Shown here piece after piece: positions 38,970 through 51,557 of a stretch of DNA of 64,000 nucleotides. This DNA is from Tupaia tana (taxonomy: Eukaryota > Chordata > Mammalia > Scandentia > Tupaiidae). The stretch lies in assembly GCA_026018925.1 (NCBI GenBank), contig JAKSZU010000032.1, forward strand, positions 248,001 to 312,000, given 5' to 3'. Below the pieces are notes generated by a model. That model searched no databases. It was not told the origin of the DNA and was given only the letters and a program-made list of their open reading frames with translations. Positions within the stretch are counted from its first letter, which is position 1, and every line of letters starts with the position of its first letter. A program made the position numbers and the translations under genes.

Positions 38970-39977
38970 TAGGCGGACACCTTAAGCTCAACCCCAACCC
39001 TAACCTGACCCTGACTTTATCTCCAAACGTAACACTGAACCGAAAACTAACATTAGCCCTAAACTTACTCCCTCAAACTAAGTTCAAACCTAACCTAACC
39101 TGAAGCCTAACTCAAACTATATACCTAACCCTAACCCTGGGCGGACACCTTAAGTTCCACCCCAACCTTAACCTGGCCCTGACGCTACCTCCAACCATAA
39201 CAGTTACCCGAAAACTAACAGTAGACCTAAACTTACTCCCTCAAGCTAAGTTCAAACCTAACCTAACCTGAAGCGTATCTCAAACCATAGACCTAACCCT
39301 AACCCTAGGCGGACACCTTAAGCTCAACCCCAAACCTAACCTGACCCTGACGCTAACTCCAACCATAACAGTTACCCGAAAACTAACAGTCGCCCTAAAC
39401 TTACTCCCTCAAACTAAGTTCAAATCTAAACTAACCTGAAGCCTAACTCAAACAATACACCGAATCCTAACCCTAGGCGGACACCTTAAGCTCAACCCCA
39501 ACCCTAACCTGGACCTGAGGCTAAAACCAACCTTAACACTGAACCGAAAACTAACAGTATCCCTAAACTTACTCCCTCAAACTAAGTTCCATCCTAACCT
39601 AACCTGAAGCCTAACTGAAACCATAGACCTAACCCTAACCCTAGGCGGACACCTTAAGCTCAACCCCAACCCTAAAATGTCCCTGACACTAACTCCAACC
39701 ATAACAGTTACCCGAAAACTAACAGCAGACCTAAACTTACTCCCTCAAACTAAGTTCAAACCTAACCTAACCTGAAGCCTAAATCAAACCATACACCTAA
39801 CCCTAACCCTAGGCGGACACCTTAAGCTCAACCCCAACCCTAACCTGACCCTCACGCTAACTCCAACCGTAACACTGAACCGAAAACTAACAGTAACCCT
39901 AAACTTACTCCCTCAAACTAAGTTCAAACCTAACCTAACCTGAAGCCTAACTCAAACCATAGACCTAACCCTAACCC
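38970..39977 (+). repeat. Cassette A, copy 7, second of a tandem pair
   Basis: Complete cassette directly abutting copy 6. Its first monomer has the CACCTTAAG start in place of CACCTGAAG, as expected if the junction monomer was built by exchange with a different subtype. Other private changes are TTAAGTTCCACC and CCTCCAACC in A2, and GAATCCTAACC at the end of A3. Confidence 0.87.
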
Positions 39978-40984
39978 TAGGCGGACACCTGAAGCTCAAC
40001 CCCAACCCTAACCTGACCCTGACGCTAACTCCAACCATAACACTGAACCGACAACAAACAGTAGCCCTAAACTTACTCCCTCAAACTAAGTTCAAACCTA
40101 ACCTAACCTGAAGCCTAACTCAAACCACAGACCTAACCCTAACCCTAGGCGGACACCTTAAGCTCAACCCCAGTCCTAACCTGACCCTGACGCTAACTCC
40201 AACCATAACACTGAACCGAAAACTAACAGTAGCCATAAACTTACTCCCTCAAACTAAGTTCAAACCTAACATAACCTGAAGCCTAACTCAAACCATAGAC
40301 CTAACCCTAACCCTAGGCGGACACCTTAAGCTCAACCCCAACCCTAACCTGACCCTCACGCTATCTCCAACCGTAATACTGAACCGAAAACTAACAGTAG
40401 CCCTAAACTTACTTCCTCAAACTAAGTCAATCCTAACCTAACCTGAAGCCTAAATGAAACCATAGACCTAACACTAACCCTAGGCGGAAACCTTAAGCTT
40501 AACCCCAACCCTAACCTGACCCTCACGGTAACTCCAACCGTACCACTGAACCGAAAACTAACAGTAACCCTAAACTTACTCCCTCAAACTAAGTTCAAAC
40601 CTAACCTAACCTGAAGCCTAACTCAAACCATAGACCTAACCCTAACCCTAGGCGGACACATGAAACTAAACCCCAACCCTAACCTGTCCCTGACGCTATC
40701 TCCAACCGTAACACTGAACCGAAAACAAACAGTAGCCCTAAACTTACTCCCTCAAGCTAAGTTCAAACCTAACCTAACCTGAAGCCTAACTCAAACCATA
40801 GACCTAACCCTAACCCTACGCGGACACCTGAAGCTCAACCCCAACCCTAACCTTATCCTGACTCTTACTCCAACTGTAACACTGAACTGAAAACTAACAG
40901 TAGCCCTAAACTTACTCCCTCAAACGAAGTTCAAACCTAACCTAACCTGAAGCCTAACTCAAACCATAGACCTAACCCTAACCC

Positions 40985-41487
40985 TAGGCGGACACCTGAA
41001 GCTCAACCCCAACCCTAACCTGACACTGACTTTATCTCCAAACGTAACACTGAACCGAAAACTAACATTAGCCCTAAACTTACTCCCTCAAACTAAGTTC
41101 AAACCTAACCTAACCTGAAGCCTAACTCAAACTATATACCTAACCCTAACCCTGGGCGGACACCTTAAGCTCCACCCCAACCCTAACCTGGCCCTGACGC
41201 TAACTCCAACCATAACAGTTACCCGAAAACTAACAGTAGACCTAAACTTACTCCCTCAAGCTAAGTTCAAACCTAACCTAACCTGAAGCGTATCTCAAAC
41301 CATAGACCTAACCCTAACCCTAGGCGGACACCTTAAGCTCAACCACAAACCTAACTTGACCCTGACGCTAACTCCAAACATAACAGTTACCCGAAAACTA
41401 ACTGTCGCCCTAAACTTACTCCCTAAACTAAGTTCACACCTAACCTAACCTGAAGCCTAACTCAAACCACAGACCTAACCCTAACCC
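40985..41487 (+). repeat. Cassette A, copy 8, truncated to three monomers
   Basis: A1, A2 and most of A3 are present. A3 switches after GTCGCCC into a different tail (TTCACACC, CCACAGACC) and lacks one base in CTCCCTAAACTAAG, giving 503 bp. A4-A6 are missing and the next monomer is of another subtype. It is an exchange breakpoint inside the third monomer. Confidence 0.83.
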
Positions 41488-41823
41488 TAGGCGGACACCT
41501 TAAGCTCAACCCCAATCGTAACCTGACCCTGACGCTATCTCCAACCGTAACACTGAACCGAAAACAAACAGTAGCCCTAAACTTACTCCCTCAAGCTAAG
41601 TTCAAACTTAACCTAACCTGAAGCCTAACTCAAACCATAGACCTAACCCTAACCCTACGCGGACACCTGAAGCTCAACCCCAACCCTAACCTGATCCTGA
41701 CTCTTACTCCAACTGTAACACTGAACCGAAAACTAACAGTAGCCCTAAACTTACTCCCTCAAACTAAGTTCAAACCTAACCTAACCTGAAGCCTAACTCA
41801 AACCATAGACCTAACCCTAACCC

Positions 41824-42831
41824 TAGGCGGACACCTGAAGCTCAACCCCAACCCTAACCTGACCCTGACTTTATCTCCAAACGTAACACTGAACCGAAAA
41901 CTAACAGTAGCCCTAAACTTACTTCCTCAAACTAAGTTCAAACCTAACCTAACCTGAAGCCTAACTCAAACTATATACCTAACCCTAACCCTGGGCGGAC
42001 ACCTTAAGCTCCACCCCAACCCTAACCTGGCCCTGACGCTAACTCCAACCATAACAGTTACCCGAAAACTAACAGTAGACCTAAACTTACTCCCTCAAGC
42101 TAAGTTCAAACCTAACCAAACCTGAAGCATATCTCAAACCATAGACCTAACCCTAACCGTAGGCGGACACCTTAAGCTCAACCCCAAACCTAACCTGACC
42201 CTGACGCTAACTCCAACCATAACAGTTACCCGAAATCTAACAGTCGCCCTAAACTTACTCCCTCAAACTAAGTTCAAATCTAAACTAACCTGAAGCCTAA
42301 CTCAAACAATACACCGAACCCGAACCCTAGGCGGACACCTTAAGCTCAACCCCAACCCTAACCTGGACCTGAGGCTAAAACCAACCTTTACACTGAACCG
42401 AAAACTAACAGTAGCCCTAAACTTACTCCCTCAAACTAAGTTCCATCCTAACCTAAACTGAAGCCTAACTGAAACCATAGACCTAACCCTAACCCTAGGC
42501 GGACACCTTAAGCTCAACCCCAACCCTAAAATGTCCCTGACACTAACTCCAACCATAACAGTTACCCGAAAACTAACAGTAGACCTAAACTTACTCCCTC
42601 AAACTAAGTTCAAACCTAACCTAACCTGAAGCCTAAATCAAACCATACACCTAACCCTAACGCTAGGCAGACACCTTAAGCTCAACCCCAACCCTAACCT
42701 GACCCTCAGGCTAACTCCAACCGTAACACTGAAACGAAAACTAACAGTAACCCTAAACTTACTCCCTCAAACTAAGTTCAAACCTAACCTAACCTGAAGC
42801 CTAACTCAAACCATAGAACTAACCCTAACCC
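41824..42831 (+). repeat. Cassette A, copy 9, last of the core
   Basis: Complete six-monomer cassette that ends at the boundary with the cassette B zone. Private changes: CTTACTTCCTC in A1, CCAAACCTGAAGCATATC in A2, CGAAATCTAACAG in A3, AACCTTTACACTG in A4, CGCTAGGCAGAC opening A6. Confidence 0.87.
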
Positions 42832-44090
42832 TAGGCGGACACCTTAAGCTCAACCCCAACCCTAACCTGACCCTCACGCTAACTCCAATTGTAACACTGA
42901 ACCGAAAACTAACAGTAGCCCTAAACTTACTCCCTCAAACTAAGTTCAATCCTAACCTAACCTGAAGCCTAAATGAAACCATAGACCTAACCCTAACCCT
43001 AGTCTGACACCTTATGCTTAACCCCCACCCTAACCTGACCCTGACGCTTACTCCAACCGTAAAACTGAACCGAAAACAAACAGTAGCCCTAAACTTACTC
43101 CCTCAAACTAAGTTCAAACCTAACCTAACCTGAAGCCTAACTCAAACCATAGACCTAACCCTAACCCTAGGCGGACACCTTAAGCCCAACCACAACCCTA
43201 AAATGGCCGTGACGCTAACTCCAACCATAACAGTTACCCGAAAACTAACAGTAAACCTAAACTTACTACCTCAAACTAAGTTAAAACCTAACCTAACCTG
43301 AAGCCTAAATCAAACCATACACCTAACCCTAACCCTAGGCGGACACCTTAAGCTCAACCCCAAACCTAACCTGACCCTTACGCTAAATCCAACCGTAACA
43401 CTGAACTGAAAACTAACAGTAGCCCTAAACTTACTCCCTCAAACTAAGTTCAAACCTAACCTAACCTGAAGCCTAACTCAAACCATAGACCTAACCCTAA
43501 CCCTATGCGGACACCTTAAGCTCAACCCCAACCCTAACATGGCTCGGACGCTAACTCCAACCATAACAGTTACCCGAAAACTAACAGTAGCCCTAAACTA
43601 ACTCCCTCAAACTAAGTTGAAACCTAACCTAACCTGAAGCCTAACTCAAACCACAAACCTAACCCTAACCCTAGGCAGACACCTGAAGCTCAACCCCAAC
43701 CCTAACCTGACCCTGACTCTTACGCCAACCGTAACACTGAACCGAAAACTAACAATAGCCCTAAACTTACTCCCTCAAGCTAAGTTCAAACCTAACCTCA
43801 CCTGAAGCCAAACTCAAACCACAGACCTAACCCTAACCCTAGGCGGACACCTTAAGCTCAACCCCAACCCTAACCTGACCCTGACGCTAACTCCAACCAT
43901 AACACTGAACCGACAACTAACAGTAGCCCTAAACTTACTCCCTCAAACTAAGTTCAAACCTAACCTAACCTGAAGCCTAACTCAAACCATAGACCTAACC
44001 CTAACCCTAGGCGGACACCTGAAGCTCCACCCCAACCCTAACCTGACCCTGACGCTATCTCCAACCGTAACACTGAACCAAAAACTAACA
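42830..44090 (+). repeat. Distant duplicate block, copy 1 (offset 11242)
   Basis: Matches 54072-55332 at 11242 bp. Markers: CCAATTGTAACACTG (42887/54129), TAGTCTGAC (43000/54242), TTAAGCCCAACC (43181/54423 at TAAG), CTAAACTAACTCCC (43594/54836). It contains the three-monomer form of cassette B. Copy 1 has private changes such as GGCTCGGACGC and GAAGCCAAACTC. Confidence 0.87.
43000..43503 (+). repeat. Cassette B, three-monomer form (504 bp)
   Basis: B1 (TAGTCTGACACC) passes straight into B3 (TTAAGCCCAACCACAACCC, GTAAACC, CTTACTACC) and B4 (CCCTTACGCTAAATCC); the B2 monomer is missing. It is nearly identical to 54242-54745. Confidence 0.86.
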
Positions 44091-44845
44091 GTAGCCCTAA
44101 AATTACTCCCTCAAACTAAGTTCACACCTAACCTAACCTGAAGCCTAACTCAAACCACAGACCTAACCCTAACCCTAGGCGGACACCTTATGCTTAACCC
44201 CACCTAACCTGACCCTGACGCTTACTCCAACCCTAACAGTTAACCGAAAACTAACAGTCGTCCTAAACTTACTCCCTCAAACTAAGTTCTAACCTAACCT
44301 TACCTGAAGCGATAATCAAACCATACACCTAACCCTAACCCTAGGCGGACACCTTAAGCTCAAGCCCAACCCTAACCTGACCCTCACGCTAACTCCAACC
44401 GTAACACTGAACCGAAAACTAACAGTATCCCTAAACTTACTCCCTCAAACTAATTTCAAACCTAACCTAACCTGAAGCCTAACTCAAACCATAGACCTAA
44501 CCCTAACCCTAGGCGGACACCTGAAGCTCAACCCCAACCCTAACCTGACCGTGCCGCTATCTCCAACCGGAACACTGAACCGAAAACTAACAATAGCCCT
44601 AAACTTACTCCCTCAAACTAAGTTCAAATCTAAACTAACCTGAAGCCTAACTCAAACAATACACCTAACCCCAACCCTAGGCGGACACCTTAAGCTCAAC
44701 CCCAACCCTAACCTGGACCTGAGGCTAAAACCAACCGTAACTCTGAACCGAAAACTAACAGGAGCCCAAAACTTACTCCCTCAAACTAAGTTCAATCCTA
44801 ACCTAACCTGAAGCCTAAATGAAACCATAGACCGAACCCTAACCC

Positions 44846-45516
44846 TAGGCTGACACCTTATGCTTAAACCCCACCCTAACCTGACCCTGACGCTTACTCC
44901 AACCGTAACACTGAACCGAAAACAAACAGTAGCCCTAAAATTACTCCCTCAAACTAAGTTCAAACCTAACCTAACCTGAAGCCTAACTCAAACCATAGAA
45001 CTAACCCTAACCCTAGGCGGACACCTGAAGCTCAACCCCAACCCTAACCTGACCCTGACTCTTACTCCAACCGTAACACTGAACCGAAACTAACAGTAGC
45101 CCTAAACTTATACCCTCAAACTAAGTTCAATCCTAACCTAACCTGAAGCCTAACTGAAACCATAGACCTAACCCTAACCCTAGGCGGACACCTTAAGCCC
45201 AACCACAACCCTAAAATGGCCGTGACGCTAACTCCAACCATAACAGTTACCCGAAAACTAACAGTAGACCTAAACTTACTCCCTCAAACTAAGTTCAAAC
45301 CTAAACTAACCTGAAGCCTAAATCAAACCATACAACTAACCCTAACCCTAGGCGGACACCTTAAGCTCAACCCCAACCCTAACCTGACCCTCATGCTAAA
45401 TCCAACCGTAACATTGAACTGACAACTAACAGTAGCCCTAAACTTCCTCCCTCAAACTAAGTTCAAACCTAACCTAACCTGAAGCCTAACTCAAACCACA
45501 GACCGAACCCTAACCC
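44846..45516 (+). repeat. Cassette B copy (671 bp)
   Basis: B1 opens AGGCTGACACC. B2 has the missing A (CGAAACTAACAG). B3 is TTAAGCCCAACCACAACCC with AAAATGGCCGTG. B4 has CTCATGCTAAATCC, ACATTGAACTGAC and CTTCCTCCC. The four monomers total 671 bp because of the B2 deletion. Confidence 0.87.
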
Positions 45517-46850
45517 TAGGCGGACACCTGAAGCTCATCCCCAACCCTAACCTGACACTGACGCTATCTCCAACCGTAACACTGAACCGAAAACTAACAG
45601 TAGCCCTAAACTTACTCCCTCAAACTAAGTTCAAACCTAACCTAACCTGAAGCCTAACTCAAACCATAGACCTAACCCTAACCCTAGGCGGACACCTTAA
45701 GCTCAACCCCAACCCTAACATGGCTCTGACGCTAACTCCAACCATAACAGTTACCCGAAAACTAACAGTAGCCCTAAACTAACTCCCTCAAACTAAGTTC
45801 AAACCTAACCTAACCTGAAGCCTAACTCAAACCACAAACCTAACCCTAACACTAGGCGGACACCTGAAGCTCAACCCCAACCCTAACCTGACCCAGACTC
45901 TTACTCCAACCGTAACACTGAACCGAAAACTAACAATAGCCCTAAACTTACTCCCTCAAGCTAAGTTCAAACCTAACCTCACCTGAAGCCTAACTCAAAC
46001 CACAGACCTAACCCTAACCCTAGGCGGACACCTTAAGCTCAACCCCAACCCTAACCTGACCCTGACGCTAATTCCAACCATAACACTGAACCGACAACTA
46101 ACAATAGCCCTAAACTTACTCCCTCAAACTAAGTTCAAACCTAACCTAACCTGAAGCCTAACTCAAACCATAGACCTAACCCTAACCCTAGGCGGACACC
46201 TTAAGCTCAACCCCAAACCTAACCTGACCCTGACGCTAACTCCAACCATAACACTGAACCGACAACTAACAGTAGCCCTAAACTTACTCCCTCAAACTAA
46301 GTTCAAACCTAAACTAACCTGAAGCCTAACTCAAACCATACACCTAACCCTAAACCTAGGCGGACACCTGAAGCTCCACCCCAACCCTAACCTGACCCTG
46401 ACGCTATCTCCAACCGTAACAATGAACCAAAAACTAACAGTAGCCCTAAACTTACTCCCTCAAACTAAGTTCACACCTAAACTAACCTGAAGCCTAACTC
46501 AAACCACAGACCTAACCCTAACCATAGGCGGACACCTTATGCTTAACCCCACCTAACCTGACCCTGACGCTTACTCCAACCGTAACAGTTAAACGAAAAC
46601 TAACAGTAGCCCTAAATTTACTCCCTCAAACTACGGTCAAACCTAACCTAACCTGAAGCCTAACTGAAACCATAGACCTAACCCTAACCCTAGGCGGACA
46701 CCTGAAGCTCAACTCCAAACCTAACCTGGCCCGTAAGCTAACTCCAACAATAGCAGCTACCCGAAAACTAACAGTCGCCCTAAACTTACTCCCTCAAACT
46801 AAGTTCTAACCTAACCTTACCTGAAGCGATAATCAAACCATACACCTAAC
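45515..46850 (+). repeat. 20-monomer offset block, copy 1 (offset 3356)
   Basis: Matches 48871-50205 at 3356 bp (20 x 168 less 4). Markers: CTAAACTAACTCCC (45775/49131), GACCCAGACTC, AACCATAGGCGG, CCCCACCTAACC (a deletion form), AATAGCAGCTACCCG, CGATAATC (46827/50183). Confidence 0.86.
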
Positions 46851-47026
46851 CCGAACCCTAGGCGGGCACCTTAAGCTCAACCCCAACCTTAACCTGGACC
46901 TGAGGCTAAAACCAACCGTAACACTGAACCGAAAACTAACAGTAGCCCAAAACTTACTCCCTCAAACTAAGTTCAATCCTAACCTAACCTGAAGCCTAAA
47001 TGAAACCATAGACCTAACCCTAACCC

Positions 47027-47697
47027 TAGGCTGACACCTTATGCTTAACCCCCACCCTAACCTGACCCTGACGCTTACTCCAACCGTAACACTGAACCGA
47101 AAACAAACAGTAGCCTTAAACGTATTCCCTCAAACTAAGTTCAAACCTAACCTAACCTGAAGCCTAACTCAAACCATAGACCTAACCCTAACCCTAGGCG
47201 GACACCTGAAGCTCAACCCCAACCCGAACCTGACCCTGACCCTTACTCCAACCGTAACACTGAACCGAAACTAACAGTAGCCCTAAACTTACTCCCTCAA
47301 ACTAAGTTCAATCCTAACCTAACCGGAAGCCTAACTGAAACCATAGACCTAACCCTAACCCTCCGCGGACACCTTAAGCCCAACCACAACACTAAAATGG
47401 CCGTGACGCTAACTCCAACCATAACAGTTACCCGAAAACTAACAGTAGACCTAAACTTACTCCCTCAAACTAAGTTCAAACCTAACCTAACCTGAAGCCT
47501 AAATCAAACCATACAACTAACCCTAACCCTAGGCGGACACCTTAAGCTCAACCCCAACCCTAACCTGACCCTCATGCTAAATCCAACCGTAACACTGAAC
47601 TGACAACTAACAGTAGCCCTAAACTTCCTCCCTCAAACTAAGTTAAAACCTAACCTAACCTGAAGCCTAACTCAAACCACAAACCGAACCCTAACCC
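47027..47697 (+). repeat. Cassette B copy (671 bp)
   Basis: Same four monomers and the same B2 deletion, 2181 bp after the previous copy. Private changes include CCTTAAACGTATTCCC in B1, GACCCTTACTCC in B2, AACCGGAAGCC at the end of B2 and CCTCCGCGGAC opening B3. Confidence 0.87.
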
Positions 47698-47865
47698 TAG
47701 GCGGACACCTGAAGCTCAACCCCAAACCTAACCTGACCCTGTCGCTATTTCCAACCGTAACAGTGAACCGAAAACTAACAGTAGCCCTAAACTTACTCCC
47801 TCAAACTAAGTTCTAACCTAACCTTACCTGAAGCGATAATCAAACCATACACCTAACCCTAACCC
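47698..47865 (+). repeat. Subtype GAAGCGATAATC monomer
   Basis: Ends with TTCTAACCTAACCTTACC, GAAGCGATAATCAAACC and ATACACC in place of the usual tail. Relatives are near 3650, 44290, 46810, 47985, 50170, 54010, 56370, 59060 and 60230. All lie in the left end or right of 44 kb; I saw none in the 10.5-42.8 kb core. The restricted distribution makes it a good zone marker. Confidence 0.8.
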
Positions 47866-48201
47866 TAGGCGGACACCTTAAGCTCAACCCCAACCCTAAC
47901 CTGACCCTCACGCTAACTCCAACCGTAACACTGAACCGAAAACTAACAGTAGCCCTAAACTTACTCCCTCAAACTAAGTTCTATCCTAACCTTACCTGAA
48001 GCGATAATCAAACCATACACCTAACCCTAACCCTAGGCGGACACCTTAAGCTCAACCCCAACCCTAACCTGACCCTCACGCTAACTCCAACCGTAACACT
48101 GAACCGAAAACTAACAGTCGCCCTTAACTTACTCCCTCAAACTAAGTTCAATCCTAATCTAACCTGAAGCCTAAATGAAACCATAGACCTAACCCTAACC
48201 C

Positions 48202-48872
48202 TAGTCTGACACCTTATGCTTAACCCCCACCCTAACCTGACCCTGACGTTTACTCCAACCGTAACACTGAACCGAAAACAAACAGTAGCCCTAAACTTAC
48301 TCCCTCAAACTAAGTTCAAACCTAACCTAACCTGAAGCCTAACTCAAACCATAGACCTAACCCTAACCCTAGGCGGACACCTGAAGCTCAACCCCAACCC
48401 TAACCTGACCCTGACTCTTACTCCAACCGTAACACTGAACCGAAACTAGCAGTAGCCCTAAACTTACTCCCTCAAACTAAGTTCAATCCTAACCTAACCT
48501 GAAGCCTAACTGAAACCATAGACCTAACCCTAACCCTAGGCGGACACCTTAAGCCCAACCACAACCCTAAAATGGCCGTGACGCTAACTCCAACCATAAC
48601 AGTTACCCGAAAACTAACAGTAGACCTAAACTTCCTACCTCAAACTAAGTTCAAACCTAACCTAACCTGAAGCCTAAATCAAACCATACACCTAACCCTA
48701 ACCCTAGGCGGACACCTTAAGCTCAACCCCAAACCTAACCTGACCCTTACGCTAAATCCAACCGTAACACTGAACCGAAAACTAACAGTAGCCCTAAACT
48801 TACTCCCTCAAACTAAGTTCAAACCTAACCTAACCTGAAGCCTAACTCAAACCATAGACCTAACCCTAACCC
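48202..48872 (+). repeat. Cassette B copy (671 bp, AGTCTG form)
   Basis: B1 opens TAGTCTGACACC, a form shared only with 43000 and 54242. B2 keeps the 1-bp deletion (CGAAACTAGCAG). B4 is CCCCAAACC with CCCTTACGCTAAATCC, again matching 43000 and 54242. It is thus a hybrid of the four-monomer and three-monomer forms. Confidence 0.85.
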
Positions 48873-50205
48873 TAGGCGGACACCTGAAGCTCAACCCCAA
48901 CCCTAACCTGACCCTGACGCTATCTCCAACCGTAACACTGAACCGAAAACTAACAGTAGCCCTAAACTTACTCCCTCAAACTAAGTTCAAACCTAACCTA
49001 ACCTGAAGCCTAACTCAAACCATAGACCTAACCCTAACCCTAGGCGGACACCTTAAGCTCAACCCCAACCCTAACATGGCTCTGACGCTAACTCCAACCA
49101 TAACAGTTACCCGAAAACTAACAGTAGCCCTAAACTAACTCCCTCAAACTAAGTTCAAACCTAACCTAACCTGAAGCCTAACTCAAACCACAAACCTAAC
49201 CCTAACCCTAGGCGGACACCTGAAGCTCAACCCCAACCCTAACCTGACCCAGACTCTTACTCCAACCGTAACACTGAACCGAAAACTAACAATAGCCCTA
49301 AACTTACTACCTCAAGCTAAGTTCAAACCTAACCTCACCTAAAGCCTAACTCAAACCACAGACCTACCCCTAACCCTAGGCGGACACCTTAAGCTCAACC
49401 CCAACCCTAACCTGACCCTGACGCTAACTCCAACCATAACACTGAACCGACAACTAACAGTAGCCCTAAACTTACTCCCTCAAACTAAGTTCAAACCTAA
49501 CCTAACCTGAAGCCTAACTCAAACCATAGACCTAACCGTAACCCTAGGCGGACACCTTAAGCTCAACCCCAAACCTAACCTGACCCTGACGCTAACTCCA
49601 ACCATAACACTGAACCGACAACTATCAGTAGCCCTAAACTTACTCCCTCAAACTAAGTTCAAACCTAACCTAACCTGAAGCCTAACTCAAACCATAGACC
49701 TAACCCTAACCCTAGGCGGACACCTGAAGCTCCACCCCAACCCTAACCTGACCCTGACGCTATCTCCAACCGTAACACTGAACCAAAAACTAACAGTAGC
49801 CCTAAACTTACTCCCTCAAACTAAGTTCACACCTAAACTAACCTGAAGCCTAACTCAAACCACAGACCTAACCCTAACCATAGGCGGACACCTTATGCTT
49901 AACCCCACCTAACCTGACCCTGAAGCTTACTCCAACCGTAACAGTTAAACGAAAACTAACAGTAGCCCTAAATTTACTCCCTCAAACTAAGTTCAAACCT
50001 AACCTAACCTGAAGCCTAACTCAAACCATAGACCTAACCCTAACCCTAGGCGGACACCTGAAGCTCAACTCCAAACCTAACCTGGCACGGAAGCTAACTC
50101 CAACAATAGCAGCTACCCGAAAACTAACAGTCGCCCTAAACTTACTCCCTCAAACTAAGTTCTAACCTAACCTTACCTGAAGCGATAATCAAACCATACA
50201 CCTAA
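48871..50205 (+). repeat. 20-monomer offset block, copy 2 (offset 3356)
   Basis: Second copy. It differs at single bases (ACCTAAAGCC for ACCTGAAGCC near 49337, GCACGGAAGC for GCCCGTAAGC near 50095, GAAGCTTAC for GACGCTTAC near 49922). Both copies hold the AATAGCAGCTACCCG monomer, which I saw nowhere else. Confidence 0.85.
49041..49208 (+). repeat. Subtype TTAAG/ATAACAGTTACCCG monomer
   Basis: Carries CACCTTAAGCTCAAC (creating CTTAAG, an AflII site), CTAACTCCAACCATAACAG and TTACCCG where the reference has ACTGAACCG. The three linked differences in AACAGTTACCCG versus AACACTGAACCG travel together in scores of monomers, so this is a true second haplotype of the mid-monomer region and not random noise. 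This copy also has CTAAACTAACTCCC, a rare variant shared with about 43594, 45775, 54836 and 58193. Confidence 0.85.
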
Positions 50206-50718
50206 CCCTAACCCTAGGCGGACACCTTAAGCTCAACCCCAACCCTAACCTGACCCTCACGCTAACTCCAACCGTAACACTGAACCGAAAACTAACAGTA
50301 GCCCTAAACGAACTCCCTCAAACTAATTTCAAACCTAACCTAACCTGAAGCCTAACTCAAACCATAGACCTAACCCTAACCCTAGGCGGACACCTGAAGC
50401 TCAACCCCAACCCTAACCTGATCGAGACGCTATCTCCAACCGTAACACTGAACCGAAAACTAACAATAGCCCTAAACTTACTCCCTCAAACTAAGTTCAA
50501 ATCTAAACTAACCTGAAGCCTAACTCAAACAATACACCTAACCCGAACCTTAGGCGGACACCTTAAGTTCAACCCCAAACCTAACCTGGACCTGAGGCTA
50601 AAACCAACCGTAACACTGAACCGAAAACTAACAGTAGCCCAAAACTTACTCCCTCAAACTAAGTTCAATCCTAACCTAACCAGAAGCCTAAATGAAACCA
50701 TAGACCTAACCCTAACCC

Positions 50719-51389
50719 TAGGCTGACACCTTATGCTTAACCCCCACCCTAACCTGACCCTGACGCTTACTCCAACCGTAACACTGAACCGAAAACAAAC
50801 AGTAGCCCTAAACTTACTCCCTCAAACTAAGTTCAAACATAACCTAACCTGAAACCTCACTCAAACCATAGACCTAACCCTAACCCTAGGCGGACACCTG
50901 AAGCTCAACCCGAACCCTAACCTGACCCTGACTCTTACTCCAACCGTAACACTGAACCGAAACTAACAGTAGCCCTAAACTTACTCCCTCAAACTAAGTT
51001 CAATCCTAACCTAACCTGAAGCCTAACTGAAACCATAGACCTAACCCTAACCCTAGGCGGACACCTTAAGCCCAACCACAACCCTAAAATGGCCGTGACG
51101 CTAACTCCAACCATAACAGTTACCCGAAAACTAACAGTAGACCTAAACTTACTCCCTCAAACTAAGTTCAAACCTAACCTAACCTGAAGCCTAAATCAAA
51201 CCATACAGCTAACCCTAACCCTAGGCGGACACCTTAAGCTCAACCCCAACCCTAACCTGACCCTCATGCTAAATCCAACCGTAACACTGAACTGACAACT
51301 AACAGTAGCCCTAAACTTACTCCCTCAAACTAAGTTCAAACCTAACCTAACCTGAAGCCTAACTCAAACCATAGACCTAACACTAACCC
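50719..51389 (+). repeat. Cassette B copy (671 bp)
   Basis: Four monomers in order with the B2 deletion. Private changes: AACCAGAAGCC just before B1, GAAACCTCACTC at the end of B1, CAACCCGAACCC in B2, CATACAGCTAACC at the end of B3. B4 has CTCATGCTAAATCC and AACTGACAAC, like 44846. Confidence 0.86.
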
Positions 51390-51557
51390 TAGGCGGACAC
51401 CTTAAGCTCAACCCCAACCCTAACCTGACCCTCACGCTATCTCCAATCGTAATACTGAACCGAAAAATAACAGTAGCCCTAAACTTACTCCCTCAAACTA
51501 AGTTCAATCCTAGCCTAACCTGAAGCCTAAATGAAACCATAGACCAAACCCTAACCC

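Larger units (their letters stand above)
10500..42830 (+). repeat. Core zone: homogenised, cassettes A and C
   Basis: About 193 monomers. Rare variants recur at fixed long offsets, and private substitutions are sparser than at the left. Cassette A appears at 12763, 17461, 25358, 32088 (shortened), 34771, 37962, 38970, 40985 (truncated) and 41824. The cassette C pair (GGAAACC monomer) occurs repeatedly between about 12091 and 40481. This is the pattern expected where unequal crossing-over and conversion have recently homogenised higher-order blocks. Confidence 0.75.
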
